Assembly (NCBI GenBank): GCA_914767715.1
Contig: OU612070.1
Location: 7,083,501-7,147,500, forward strand
Reading direction: 5' to 3'
DNA from: Membranipora membranacea
Taxonomy: Eukaryota; Bryozoa; Gymnolaemata; Cheilostomatida; Membraniporidae
DNA: 64,000 nucleotides
In this document: piece after piece, positions 22,851-36,100 of the stretch
Position numbering within the stretch: the first letter of the stretch is position 1
Layout: each line of letters starts with the position of its first letter
Notes under the pieces: generated by a model
What the model was told of the DNA's origin: nothing
The model's database searches: none
Seen by the model: only the letters and a program-made list of their open reading frames with translations
Made by a program: the position numbers and the translations under genes

Positions 22851-25474
22851 AGTAAGATGATACGACAAATTTTTTATATTAAGTCCTTAGAATCATGGCT
22901 GACTCTATGTTGTCATAATGTCTGGAATATTGTTTGTCCCTTATATTTAATATATAATATATACTTTATATTTTATTATAGAAAACTTTATCGCAATATA
23001 TGTATATATTTATCGAATCTCGTTTGCATACCACACTGGTCTGGTAGAAAGCAGTCCAAAAAACTTTATATGCTTGGTCAGCCAGACAAGTTCGTTCGTC
23101 TTCCAGTGACTGGTGTATTTAAAACAACGCAATGATTAGCCCTTAAGTTTCTGTTCAAAGTTACCCTATGGAAATCAAAACAAATCAGGTTGAAAAGAAT
23201 TCAGTGTATCGCCTGGTTTGTAACCACATGCTTTTAAGTTCATACATGCATTATCACAGTAATATTGTCAATGGGATGTCCGATCTCATCCACTAACCAA
23301 ATGAACACAAACACAGAGAGATTTTATTTTGACACCAAAATATGGAGTTTTCATTCCCCTCCAATAAAGACTGTTGAAACTCCACTGCTTCGCTTCACAA
23401 CTGAGATACCTGTGCATAGCCTGATAGTTTAGCTCATGACCTTGATGTGAGAACTGGTATATTCAACCAAAAAACTCAGAAAATATAAGATGGCATTACA
23501 TCTAGAACACTGATGAGGAACTCACAAGCCTATAAGAGCTCAAAATACAACAATACAATAAGCAGATATTATGGAATTTCTATAGCTGCCATGCTTCTTG
23601 ATGCCCCATGAATGGAACACTAGCTAAAATCACAGACAGTCTCTCTTTACTTCTGATCTTGAACTGCCGAACTGTGGCCGCTCTGGGATCAATGGTTGTG
23701 AGTCCAATTGACATCCTTTATACCAAACCATCACCCCCTATTGCTTAAACAGAAAAAAATAAAGAACTGGTTGTAAGCGCCTTTGGAGACAAGTGCTTCA
23801 ACTCATTACAATTCACAAAAACCACGATTATAACCAAACACACCAAGGGTCAAATATCAAAATCTCTCCCTTTTGCAAGTGAAAAAAGTCCCCTTTTTTG
23901 TATGTTTTATATAAATTCTCTCACTGGTCATGGTCCGATCAGATCAGAGAACACTTAAACCATATCGCAAACGAGTCATCCCGTCCTTAATGTGATTCAA
24001 ACATTCATTTTGCTTTTGATTGTCTAAATTACACAAAATCCGAAAAAAAACCTATGGAAACCTTGAAACTCATTTTTTCATTAATTAAAGTGATAGATCT
24101 GGCTGACATTTAAAACATTGTCTGACAGTCACTACAAACATATGCTAAATCGGACTTGTCATGGAAATTCTGAAACGACGCGTGCCAAATACTGCCTGCA
24201 TTATGATTGATTTATTCAATCATCTATTTCAGTCCCTCCAACAAGAAAAGAGCTAGTTATGTTCTTCTCTTTCAAATTTCACGAAATGATTTGCAAGCTG
24301 TTTAACCCCCCTCCCCCACACATTTCCTGTGATTTCATGACATAGATTTGAAACGTATAACTAATTTAACCTCAATGTTTATAGACTCAAAGACAATTTC
24401 TTCGATCTGTTTTTTTGGAATCATCCAATAAACCGACCAAAAGCTAAATAAAACAAAATAATGAGCTGAAGATTATATGGCCTTATATCGACAGACATAC
24501 TCCTCAAAGATCAAACATTGCACACTTTTAAGTCTAAAACATGATGATAAGTGACCGTCAGGTAATGATGTGTAAAGTAGCAAAATTGTGTCAATTTTGA
24601 GTCCTTGGCACCAATTCGCAAGAAATAGGTTAATTTGTTAAAGTTACCAAATCCCACCATGCCTAGTTATGAACAATAGGGAGTGATATAATTGCTTTTA
24701 CAGTCTGGAAATCGGAATCAGTGATTTATGTTTGTCAATAACAGGTGCTCTTGGGGGCCTCTTGTGCTAAACATAGGGATTATGAAGCACTAGCACCCAC
24801 CCTCCCTGATAGCACTGGTGCAGTTGTGTTAGTGAATTATGCTTCATGAATCATGTTCACTGAGCCTACCTTTTGAGACATGTCTGTCTTGGCGTCGTTT
24901 AAATAATTAGCACAAGACAGTCTCGCGTAAAGACACCTTGGTTCTTTCAAAAGATATTGGCAACAACTCATAACATTAGGCCTACCATCATTTTGCGAAA
25001 CAGAGAAAAACATACATGTAACTTAATGTTTAGTTATTTGTTCTTGATGCTGAGCTCCCTCAATTATACATGTGCACTCATGAAGTTGGACTTGTCATTT
25101 ATAACACAGAGGAAAGTCAACTTTTATACAAATATCTATGAATTAAAAAAATAAAAATGCTGTTATATAATATTTAACTCACTATCTGTAACAATAAACT
25201 AATAAAGTTTCTTCAAATACAAAATATGAGCCCTCGTCACCTCTGTGGCTCACACACAGATATATGAGCCGTCGTCACCTCTGTGGCTCACACACAGATA
25301 TATGAGCCGTCACCTGTGTGGCCCACACACAGATATATGCTGAAAATACCTGCTGGCAACTTTTGCCGTTACCTGTAAATAAATTATGGCTGCTGGGAAG
25401 TGAATCATTTTTGGCATATAATAAATAAGCTAGTTTTCGTTTAAAAAGAGATTAAGTGGGAAAGCTAAGCTGAG
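22851..25474. other. Intergenic spacer between the convergent GPCR and ENPP genes
   Basis: No coding exon is supported. An AATAAA near 23364 could serve the GPCR transcript. The 38-bp tandem repeat at 25224-25334 sits in the probable 3' untranslated or flanking region of the ENPP gene. Confidence 0.6.
25224..25334. repeat. 38-bp tandem repeat, three units
   Basis: Units begin ATATGAGCC at 25224, 25262 and 25300. Each contains GTGGCTCACACACAGAT, and the third is 3 bases shorter with a GCTC to GCCC change. The exact 38-base spacing shows tandem duplication. It lies ~140-250 bases past the ENPP stop codon. Confidence 0.93.
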
Positions 25475-28400
25475 TTAGATATTGTACTGTAACTTGAGAA
25501 GTGTCAGAATGCTGAGGACGAAGGTCGGTAGGCTTAGCAGATGATGTGAACTTGCTGAGTTCTGTTTCTTGTTCTGTTTCTTTGTCTGCTTTGTCTGTTG
25601 TCTCTGATTGAGAGATTTGTAATCAAGTGGAGGCAATCTGTTGTCGACAAGAGGCACTAAAACAAAAATTTATTATATCAATATACAAAGATAATAAATA
25701 AACCGAAAAGCACACTTCGAATAACTCTCAGGGAAACTTTCAGTCAAAATTACTGCTTGATTGTTTGACAGAGATCGCTTGTATCAACATATCAAGTCCA
25801 TCACCTCTCTTAGTCATTGATGACAACGAGTTACTCAAACCCTAATCTCACCTTTAGCAATAAGTTGTGGCTTACGCATTTCACCATCTGTGCCCTGACA
25901 ATGGCTGATCTTCATGATGCTACAGACCAGTGGATAGATGTCCACAGATCTGAAGGAGTCTAGCACTGTATGTACAAAGTCTGGTCCGCTAGCCAGGAAG
26001 GCGGGTCTCATATCCAGCTCTGTGTTACTATATCCGTGCATACCCACAGTGCGGGCACCAAACTGGATATCCGTGTGAGGTCGAGTCTGCAAGAAAAAAT
26101 GGGATTAAACTCGCAAGTCTGTCTCTGTCCAAAAACTGAGAAATAACAGTGCCTTAAGGGCGCGGCTGCCGTATTCGGAGCCAAGTTGCCCTCAGTTTGC
26201 AGGCAGGCCGGAGCACACATGGGGCGTCAATTAATACCAGTTGTCGGTAGACTGCAGCGGGATTAAAACCCAAGACCTCCAGCGCTTGCGCATTAGAGGG
26301 CAGGCGCTCTAACAAACTGAGCTACCTCCTGTGACAAGTAAGATGTAAGGCCGCTACCAGATACCGAGACTAGAACAGCACCAAACTACAAACTTCTACA
26401 GACATCCAGCGTTAGAATAGGTCATTTTTTATTTCTAAGTTGGATTTCAGGGATGGTTTTGAATGTTTTAGCAACACTCACCAGTTCAACTCTGTAGCCG
26501 ATTTTTGGTACGATTACTAGCGGAGACGTTCTTCTGTGATATTTTATATGAAACTCTTCCGGCAAATCAGATTTGTAGTAAGTGGTCATCAAAACCATAG
26601 CCTCAGGAACCTGTAGCTTATCATAAATCTATAATATGAGAATGGTACAGGGGTTGAAGCCTTGCAGCTAATAACTGGTATGGGCAAAACACAATTAGCG
26701 GTTGTAACCTCAGAGGTTTGCAGAGCGTCACCATTGTTAACATATATGCTGACAGCGGTTGCAACCACAGAGTGCAGAGCGGTTTGCATGACGTCACATT
26801 ACTAACATATAAGACTCAGCGGATCCCCAAAAGGATTGTTTTTTTATAAAAACTCATTGAGGATCCGCTGAGGTTGCAATCTCTGTCAGTGCGTTTAGAC
26901 CATTATAGTACGACCAAGGTACTTGAAAGTCCATCTAATTACAGTGCAAAAAATAATTTTATAAGTTTTCCCTCTGACACAGAATGGGATGTGAATTCCG
27001 TAACAGTCTCACCTCCTGGGCGGAGTTGCTCTCTCTTGGTAGAATCATACCAGATGAGAACATAGTATTAGTGAACCACTCCATATCTCCGAGTCCGACA
27101 CCGTAGTCACTGAGGTAGATGACTTTGTCACTCGAATGATCGGTCATACCGTGATCACCCATCACTAGCACATTGGTGGTATTAGTCATGTCGTACTGGT
27201 CTAGGCGCGACAGTATCCTGCCGAGCAAAGCATCGCTCCGCTGAACGGCAGATTTAGTTGCAGCTGATTCTGCCCCTGTCCTAAACAAACGAAATACATT
27301 TCATTATTATGAAAGAAATGAATTGAAGAGGAGTTACCTGCAAGAGACTAGTCAATATTTTAATGTCAGTTGTCGACTATTGATCATCAACTTCTACTCA
27401 ATTCAGCAATATAGTTGCGCCTCCCCGTATTTGGTATCATATTGAAGGTCTCAGTTAAATTAAGAGCACCATGGCCTATTGCACTAAAATAAAATTTTTT
27501 CTCAACTTTCCTCAAACACTGAGGTTGTCCCCTTTTTATCATACTTACTCATGAGCGGTGTTATCAGGTTCAGTAAGAAAGATAAATCCCATCTGGGCAT
27601 CTCCAATCATGTAACTCAGAAACTGATCAATACGTGTCTCAGCTTGCCCCTGAGTCTCGGCGTATACAAACGGATGGGTATAAGTGGATTGCACCTTATT
27701 ATATGCCAATTCTGCACCTGTAATATTGTCAAAAAGAATGGTTATGCTGGTATCTCATGTTCTGTGTGGCTATTTTGTTGGTAAGGTGTGCCGTGGGCCA
27801 AATGAGTCTCAAACTCCTTGCATAGGCCCACCTAGGCTTGCATAAATATGGGCCCGATGACCAACTCTTTGTGGTGGTTTCCAATAGGGATGTATTATAG
27901 TAATCAAAGCACTAGTCTGAGCCCCCCAGAGTTTGCCCCCCCCCCCCGTCCGACGGCCCCCCGGAGGGGAAAAGCACAGATTATTCTAAACTACCCATTT
28001 GCACATTTTTTTTGTGAGGTGCCCAAAGTCATTACTGTGTCAATCACCCATTCTTGTAGCTAAGTACCAAAAGGTTTTCTATTATTTGCAATGATGGCTT
28101 ATTATAATAATCTTAGCTCTTAGGTATGCACTAGGCTTCAACGGGTCAACAGTTAACAACCTCAAAAAACGTGTCTCAGTCGGCAAGCTATGATTATCTG
28201 AAGACCTGAGATGGTAATAAACCCCTTAACCGGTGTTGACCAAACTATGACGCCTCCAAATGAACTGTTACTAGATTTCCTACACACACATTCGCCTAGG
28301 CTATCATCTTTTACCAACCAAAATATTTAAAATGACATTCTTATTTTAACTATTGTCATCTACCATTAGATAATAATCAAAAAACCTGATTTAGAGTAGA

Positions 28401-31400
28401 ACAAATTTCACAACAACCTGTATTTTATGTCTCACTTTCAATCCCACCACCAATCATGGCAAATTTTGGTAGGCCATATGACCTCTGACAACAATTGAAA
28501 CTAATTTCACATTATGTTAGTTCACTATGAGAAAAACACTACTCTGACACTAGTTTAAGCGCTCCAACTCTGCCCAGGTTGATGGAAGTATTTTAATAGC
28601 AACCACATTCCGATCAACTGGGAACGTTGTTGATGATGAAATGCTACTATCAACCCGGACAACGTCTGGACACTTAAACTACTCTGGATCACGATGATAG
28701 TATAATTTATGGATCATAGGATTTATTTTGTCCAGTGATGCAGTTAAGATTGACATCTAACTCTTACCTGGCCAGCCAGACACAACAGTTTTAATTCCAT
28801 CTTCTTCAGCTGAGATCCACACTGGTTTGTACGGAGCCCAGGTTGTATCGAGTTTAGTAACTCCAGCTTTGAATGACCTTCCTAATTTAGGGTCAAACAT
28901 TGACTCATCGATTATACCATGCTGATCAGGCCACAATCCTGTAGAAAGAATATCAGATTACATAACCATGAATAAAATACAACAAAAAGCTGTCATAGAA
29001 GATAAAAAACCTCTAATCTTGCAGGAGATCGCTAAAACAGACTCTGACGGGACATGAATACATACTCATGGGAGGAGCGGGCAAACCTGGCACTAAGTTT
29101 CTAATTTGGAAGTCTGTATACCAAAAATCAATGTTTAGTTTCCGGCAAAAAATTATCTTGCATTCGATCCAATCATCATAGCTCTATAATATTGTTATCC
29201 TAGATATGTTTTACTCTCTTCATAGTAATGCAACAAAAACTCAATAACTGGAGGAATTTCCACCATTTAGAGGTAAATAATATTGTAAACACCAGCTCAC
29301 CTGGGCGGTAACCATGGCTATCACTATGCTATGAAAAATATTCCCTTTTATTTTGGGCAGTAGGAGTGTCAGTAATTTTGAGGTTATGTCCTAATAAATT
29401 TAATACTGTAATTAGGGCTAGAAATAGGATCATTGCATCACAGCAACCTGCTCCTAAGCTCTTTGAAAACTACCATCCAAAACATGAAATGAATCAGGTA
29501 TGACTAATTAGTCTTCACCTGTATGTGATGTCAGGCACCAGCCAGCTCGCGTCAGAAAAACAAAAACATGATTAACCAGGACGGCCTGTATTAATTACAT
29601 GACATTGGAGATATCAGGCTTCGGTTTTAGTATTAGTATTAGTTTTAGTTTTAGATAACTCAGTGCCTGACGCCAAGATTTCTCATCTCCACTCAAGATC
29701 GAAAACCCAGAAAAGGAGCTCTTTCAAGTGCAGGAAATCAAGATTCGATCACCAATAAATTCCTCTAGTATCAGTCATCTTTCAATTCATCAGTCATTAA
29801 TTCAAGAAATAAGCTTTCTTGGCATCATTACACCTTCTAATTAGTGATGAGAGAATTGTTGCCAGGTAGACAAGACTCCCATGATAGATGTACTTATAGA
29901 GATATTAATATTAATTTTTATTCACCTCAATGTAGGAGCTGAAACTTAGTTTTTGGCAACAACAATGACAGATTATGAGATTTGCTGGATTTGTGTAATG
30001 ACCCTACTGGATTCCTTTTGACTGTGTTGGCACACCTGTTTCATCGACTAATTACTTATTAATAAGCCCTACTAGATAGTCAATGTGGATTCCTCCCCAT
30101 TGATATATTTTTGTCATTCTACTAAGAAGTCGAGGTAATGTACGTGAAAATTAACCTTATACAGAAGTTTTCATTTTTTGCTATGCACTATTATGCATTC
30201 TGCACCTTCCCCTCTTCCCCTTATAATGTTCACCCCCATACCTCCTGAAAATATTCGTAGGGGATTTACAGATGCCGCAACAAAATCTGTCAGCATCTAA
30301 AACTTTGGTTATAATTATGCTTCATATTTAGGCTGTCAAAGGGCAAGAAATCTAAGCTTTCGCTACTAGTATCAGATTTTCGCTGAATCATAATACTATG
30401 CAGAACCCTCAGAGTTAATGATAGTTTTCTCCTCATCTAATCAAAACCATCTTATCTTGCAGCCCAAGGTATCTCTATAGGCTAGATGAGCTTAACCTGA
30501 ACAATACTTTGGGAGTACGGAGGGAGCCTTACCTGTTGATATGGTGAAGAGAGAAGGCCATGAGTTTGTGATGAATGGTATCTCCATCTGCTTAGCATGA
30601 GTTCCTTGCTGTTTGAGCATCTCAAAATTAGGAAGTCCTGGCCAGTCTACGTAGTCATGTCTAAAAAATCAGGTAAATGAGAACATATCAAAATAATTTT
30701 CGAGGTTTTAAAGAAAATTTTGCATCAAATCGAGTTTGGCAAAGGTATGCAAAACATTGAAATAATATTATTGTGAGAAGCTGCAGTGTTTTTACTGGTT
30801 AGAGAAATTCCATCTACAATCTACAGTTAAATCTATTTCCTTCGATCTATTTACATCTACAATTGTATCTCTTAATATATGATAATCACAAATAGATGGA
30901 TGAACAGTGAAGTGTTCTGCTTCCGAAAAAATAGCGAGAGAAGTTATGCAGTGCCGTTTAAGAGAGACAAAAGCTGCCACCATGATATTGCTATGCATGT
31001 GATTGTTCCCCCCTCCCACCGAACCAAGCTTGTCAAGACAGGCTAGTGATTAGATAGTGTCTAAGGGGCGGATTGCATATATATGAAGATATATGAATAT
31101 TTATAAATCTCATCCCACATTAAAATTACCATCTACTTCTACTGCTGCTTTTACATCCGAAAAAAAACTCATAATTTATCATAAAAAAGCCCACAGCATA
31201 AATGACTTCACTATTATTTATACATTAATATGAGTCTATATGTGATTAAGTTTGCAAAAATGAACGTGGGGACAAATAAAATACTTATTATGAGTCTGGT
31301 ATCAGAAATAAGTCTTCATTGTTGCGTGGGAGGGAGTCATCTCGATTTACTATTTATTGTAAACCTGTGAGTAGTGCAGTGAATAAGTTATTTTGGGAAA

Positions 31401-31727
31401 TCATGTGTTTGCGGTTCGCTTTTGGTTTTACGCCTTCAAAATAGGAAGAAGTTGACACTTAAATTGGAGGGAAATCACTAAAGAATTGCACAGCTGTTTC
31501 ACGATACAACTTTGGAGCAAGAAAAAACTTTTTTGTTTGTTACTGTAACTAAAATTATGTAAACCACAGTTTTATTCTGATATTGGTCCACAACCACAGC
31601 GGAAATACTCTTGAACTTACCTGAGACCTGACATAGCCACGACAATGAGTTTGTTCTTGTTTTGGATAACAGCAGCTAGACAGCCAGTCAGCAGCATGGC
31701 TGACACAAGACATGTCTGGACAATCAT
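25475..31727 (-). CDS. ENPP6/7-like ectonucleotide pyrophosphatase/phosphodiesterase, 8 exons, probable GPI anchor
   Basis: Exons, 5' to 3' on the minus strand: 31621-31727, 30533-30660, 28768-28938, 27549-27717, 27013-27280, 26482-26628, 25852-26086, 25475-25656. They sum to 1,407 bases, giving 468 residues, close to ENPP6/7. The order is signal peptide (MIVQTCLVSAMLLTGCLA), NKLIVVAMSGLRHDYV, nucleophile loop FITNSWPSLFTISTG, HGIIDESMFD, LTEPDNTAHETG, VMGDHGMTDHSSDKVIYL, GMHGYSNTELDM, ASGPDF, then a polar Gln/Lys-rich linker and a hydrophobic end (HHLLSLPTFVLSILTLL) typical of GPI signals. Family enzymes cleave phosphodiesters outside the cell (ENPP6 choline glycerophosphodiesters, ENPP7 sphingomyelin). 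The nucleophile position is Ser, as in ENPP6. Metal ligands Asp/His of PD..AH, DH of GDHG and His of HGY remain, but the first one (Asp of DGxR) is Ser, so activity may be reduced or lost. The start at 31727 puts the signal peptide first; an in-frame ATG at 31802 is less likely. Confidence 0.92.
26130..26335 (-). mobile_element. tRNA-derived SINE (minus orientation), in an ENPP intron
   Basis: Read on the minus strand it starts GGAGGTAGCTCAGTTTG, with an A box TAGCTCAGTTTGTTAGAGC, an anticodon-arm-like stem (GCGCCTGCCCTC) and a B-box-like GGTTTTAATCC. It continues into a non-tRNA body that it shares with 778-925. The B box is mutated (GGTTTTAATCC, not GGTTCGANNCC) and the arms pair poorly, so it is a SINE head and not a working tRNA gene. 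It lies in the intron 26087-26481. Confidence 0.7.
27936..27947. repeat. Poly-C run (C12)
   Basis: Twelve consecutive C lie within the ENPP intron between exons 27549-27717 and 28768-28938. Confidence 0.95.
28548..28690. mobile_element. Short foldback MITE, family E, copy 2
   Basis: CACTAGTTTAAGCGCTCC and AACTCTGCCC at the left mirror the AACGTCTGGACACTTAAAC end at the right. The inner part (GATGATGAAATGCTACT) matches 11043-11173. It lies in the ENPP intron just upstream (+ coordinates) of exon 28768-28938. Confidence 0.65.
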
Positions 31728-33187
31728 AGTTACAAGTAGTGTAGTATTTCTTATCCTTAGCAGTGATGAGTTTTTTGAATATCTTAATGTCCCAAACTGC
31801 AATAAAAGACAATTTGCTATGAAGCCAGGAAAAAGTTACACATTTAGATGTAGAAGCATGCTATGGGTCATTCTTATACTAAATACATGAACATGAATTT
31901 GATGGGAAAAGAGTTTCGCATGACGTCAATGGCAGCGATGCAATCTGAGAAGTGAAACAACACTTAGGTTGGAACATGTATATCAATGGATCAATCAAAT
32001 ATGGTGGACAAAAAAAAGAAATTGAAATGTTTGGCAACAGAGAAATATGGCGCAATTAGACAAAAACGGTGAGTTCACTTACTTTTTGCAAATGTGTGGG
32101 ATAGAGAGGGTGTAATTATAATGCAGATGTCCAGCAGTTTTCAGCAGCGCCAACGTCTTCACGTTAATCTCACCAAAAAATAACTGTCCCTAAACCGAAT
32201 CTTATCATCCTATTATATCAGCTCCAGAATGTGCGAGTTTGTGAAAATCATCTTATTTATCCCAGGGGATATTGTGGTCTTGGTAATCACCAGGCTGAGC
32301 AGGCCATTGGCTGGCTAAATGGTACGCTGGTATTTCACCTGGAAAAAGTATCTGTTAACGTTGGTGAATGACATGCTGCTCTGGTTACCATGGGGATACA
32401 GTAGAGTGCAGATCGACCAGGGATAGACTAAGCTCTTAATAGCTTCAGGGGGTGTTGGTGCACTGGTAGTTTAGATGTAGTGTTATGATAAGAAACTCTG
32501 TGCCTCAGGCTTTATCATACTGGGAATAGCTATTGGAATCCAACTGGCGAAAGTGGGAAGATTAGGTTAATATGAGGGATAAGCATTCAGTCATTCACAA
32601 TTTGCATGGTTTCTGTTTTCAACATTAAAGCAATCGTTTTGAAGTACAATCCCTCTCAAGTCTGAGTTAAGAAGGTAACCAAACGGGTCAACAAATTATT
32701 TTGAAAGTTTTCCCAGCTCCTAATTCAGTCAGATTTATAATATAAAATATTAAATATAATTATCAGAAAAAAGTCTCATTAGCATGTAACAGCGATTTAT
32801 TGTTATTAATAATTAGATAAGCACCATAACATTAAAAAAATCTATAAGCAGAATATATATCCTTAGGAAGACACAACCAACGAAATAAAGAGAGATACGA
32901 AGACACAATGATAGAAGCACATAGTTAGACCCATCGATATCACAAGTAGATTTTGATTTGTAACTAAATATATTAATTTGAAAAATAAACATGAATGTAT
33001 AATTATTGTCAAATCACTATAGAAGACAATTTGTTGAGTATGGTTATGGACATATAGATAGAGATAGAGAGGCACTAATATTACGACCGATTGAAATGAC
33101 CAAGAAAAGACATTGATGGAAATGTAGCAAAATATTGGTAAAATATAGACTGAGAAGGCCTCTAATAGGACCACTATATCTACTGCA
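31728..33187. other. Interval between the ENPP start and the spartin stop; no gene seen
   Basis: Both flanking genes are on the minus strand, so this holds the ENPP 5' region and the spartin 3' region. Open frames on either strand are short and low in complexity. No clear promoter motif is recognised. An AAATAAA on the minus strand for spartin would appear as TTTATTT; candidates such as TTTATTGTT near 32797 are weak. Confidence 0.5.
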
Positions 33188-36100
33188 CTACTGCTTTTGA
33201 TTTGATTGCGGCTTCTGACTCACATCCTCCTCAGAAGGAAGTTCAGTGATCTCCAGGGTGGGCTTGTCGACGCCTCGTACTATTGGCTGTCCTGCTGCGT
33301 AACTGTAACCTTGTGGATGAGCTTGACCCTGGGACCAATTAGGTGGAGGGTTTATCACAGCTTTAGCAGTGTCCTTTGCTGCTCGCTTGGCTATAGCCTT
33401 AGGCCCTAGCTGTGTTACGTTGTGCGCTGAGAGGAGGGTATTCCCTAGTGTATACATGGCGTTATCAGTAGCTAGGCCTATCTGATGTCCATATCTGAAA
33501 ATATAAGGTCGAAAGATGGAGGCTCCTGTTCATGAGGTTGGCATAATTTACAATCACTCAATTATCACAGATGATTTTCAAAGATACCTCTAATATTTGT
33601 GGCATCTTTAGAAAAATCCCTCCCGAGAATAAATTTGAGTCTAAATCCATGGGATTGAATGAATATGACTTTTTGAAACAAATTTTTAGCCTACAGCCTT
33701 GTTTTCAATCTATAAATAACATTAACATGTGTTTCCCAGGTAAATCAAAGCCTATTTTTAGCCTCAACAACAAATTGGCAGGAAGGAACTTTAATGAATA
33801 ATGAATATAAATTATTGTTGCGGAATCAAGCTCAAAAAGTGTGACATGTTTTGAGGTTTAATGCTCTCTGAACCAGAAATCCTGACCGCATGACGCTCTG
33901 AAAATCATTACCTCCAAAACAACAGCATTATGAGTGACAAATCTGTATCGGTGCGTGCCAAACATGCACCGAATACCAAAAGCAGTGAGAATGCATAGGG
34001 TTATTCACCACCTATTAGCGATGTGAACGTGAACCCTGATTAAATTCTGTCACAGTGTCATGAAGGGTGGTCCTGAGTGACTCACTGGGAATGCATAAGT
34101 GGTAAATTAGAGTAATTAGGAAATTGGCCAATTACCAAACTGCCTTGATACGAAGCCAAATGGGTTTTCCATTTAAAACTTTGGTAACATGACCAGCTTA
34201 TACGGTATCTGTTGATTGGTTCCTTCCTAATTTCAGTTTCCACCTGCCAAATTTGAGAGAAAATTTCAGGAGATCTTTAGTTATATGTTATCTGAGATTC
34301 AGGTTCACGTGGTGCAAACTGTTAATGAATTCTGTCATATTACCCTATAGCAGTGAAATATCTGCAGTGAGGAAAATTTCCTTGTCTCGCACATGCATGA
34401 AACAGTAAAATTTTATGGCCAGCCAGCATTTACTCAGCGTATAAACCTTTTTAAAGCTCTAACAACCTCAGGGAGATTAGATTTGTGCTAGCTAACATTA
34501 AGTCTCCCTCAAACAGTATGTCTCCCTCTCAGGTATGTGACATGGCGACAACAGATATTTCTCGTAGAGTCACATATGGTTCAGATCGCAGTAGAATTGA
34601 TGTTACAAAGATAGTGACATATATTATTACCTGTAGGCCGAAAGCCTCAGTACAACCCACTGGAGCATACTCAAGAACAATATTGTGCAAATTCCGAGGA
34701 ACATCTGATCATCAGAGATAAAACAAAGAATCTAATAATATGCTATCAGATAATCAGAACCTCCGGTGCCCGCTGCACTATGAAATCACTGACAACACAT
34801 TCAGGGTATACTTAAGGCCAATCTTAGTCCCGGAGTAAAATATATGAGATGTGATAAGCCTATGGGGTAATATAGTGAAGCTTCACACTGTTACCAAATA
34901 CTTACAAATATTATAACCATATCAATAATCAAACTTTTATAACTTGTTGGTTGACTTTTTTAGGAGATAGCTTTTCGGTTCCTTCAATCATCATCATATA
35001 AGTTTACCCAGATGCGCCATTGATAGAAACAACATGACCTTATTCAACAATAGAGCAGTGTGAGTGGAGATTACTTAACCAGACCTAATGATATATAATG
35101 AAGTTGCTTCACCAAGGACACATAACACCTCTACAGCTTCACTTAGGTATAATAACAGGGTAAAGTAAGGGCAAAATCACGTCTAGCTGAGAGTTTGATT
35201 GACAGAAGAGAAAGTAACGGTACAACACGGTGAGATTGAGATGGAGTAAGGTAACTATGACTGAATTGCCTGTAGCCTTCAGTCTGAATAGTTTGATGAT
35301 GTTGTGATAACTGAGCTTGGCTAACACATGACCGGCCATCGTGAAAACTGAAGCACATTTTGACCACTAACACTTACCGGCCTCTAGCTGGCCCGCGAGG
35401 TCCCCGAATCAATCATCAGCGATCAGAATACAAAAAATAGAATCTTAAGTTGGACAGTTTTAAAAAAATTAATGACTCTGGGTTCTAACAACCTTGAGAC
35501 AGTGTAGTCCCAATACCTTTCAAGCATTTCCACATAGAGGTATAAAGGACAAGCAAAAAGCCATCAGCAGAGCCATAAGAGAGCACAAAATTGTTAGGTC
35601 AGGTTCTCGCGACTCTTAAAATCAGAATGATGAAAAGAAATATAGCGCTGTTATAAATAATACTGTATATGAAGTGAAATATTGGGAAGGGGGGGGGGAG
35701 GCAAGAAAAGTTCACACCAAAGTATACACAAAAAGGAGGATTAAATTAGTAGATGATGACTTCCATAGTAAAAAACTCTCAATAATGGCCTATTTTTAAC
35801 GATGGCCTTTTTAGCTAGCTACAAAAGAATTTTGCCCATGTTGTGATTACTCTCATTTTGCCTTTCACCATAATGAAAGATTTCAGAGAAACTCTAATAT
35901 TCATATTCGAAATTTTCATTTCCCAAAACTTTGTGGAAAGACTGCAAATTACTACAGATCAATTTTTTTACAGTTACATCAAGCAAGGCACAGATTTGCA
36001 TCAAGCTCAGGCAAACTGTAAGCTAATGAGAATAAATATATACTAAAGGAGGTGAATGATTCGAACCTCTGTCTAGACTAAAAGCACAACTCGCCATCTT

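Noticed and set aside
22857-23135. 92-codon open frame directly after the GPCR
   Set aside because: It is AT-rich and hydrophobic by composition, has no recognisable motif or splice signals, and overlaps the likely 3' untranslated region.
26255-26335. Minus-strand tRNA gene in an ENPP intron
   Set aside because: The B box is mutated and the body is shared with another locus, so it is a SINE head.
31555-31890. Several overlapping open frames on both strands around the ENPP first exon
   Set aside because: Only the minus frame with signal peptide and KLIVVAMSGLR joins the next ENPP exon in phase; the others are shadows.
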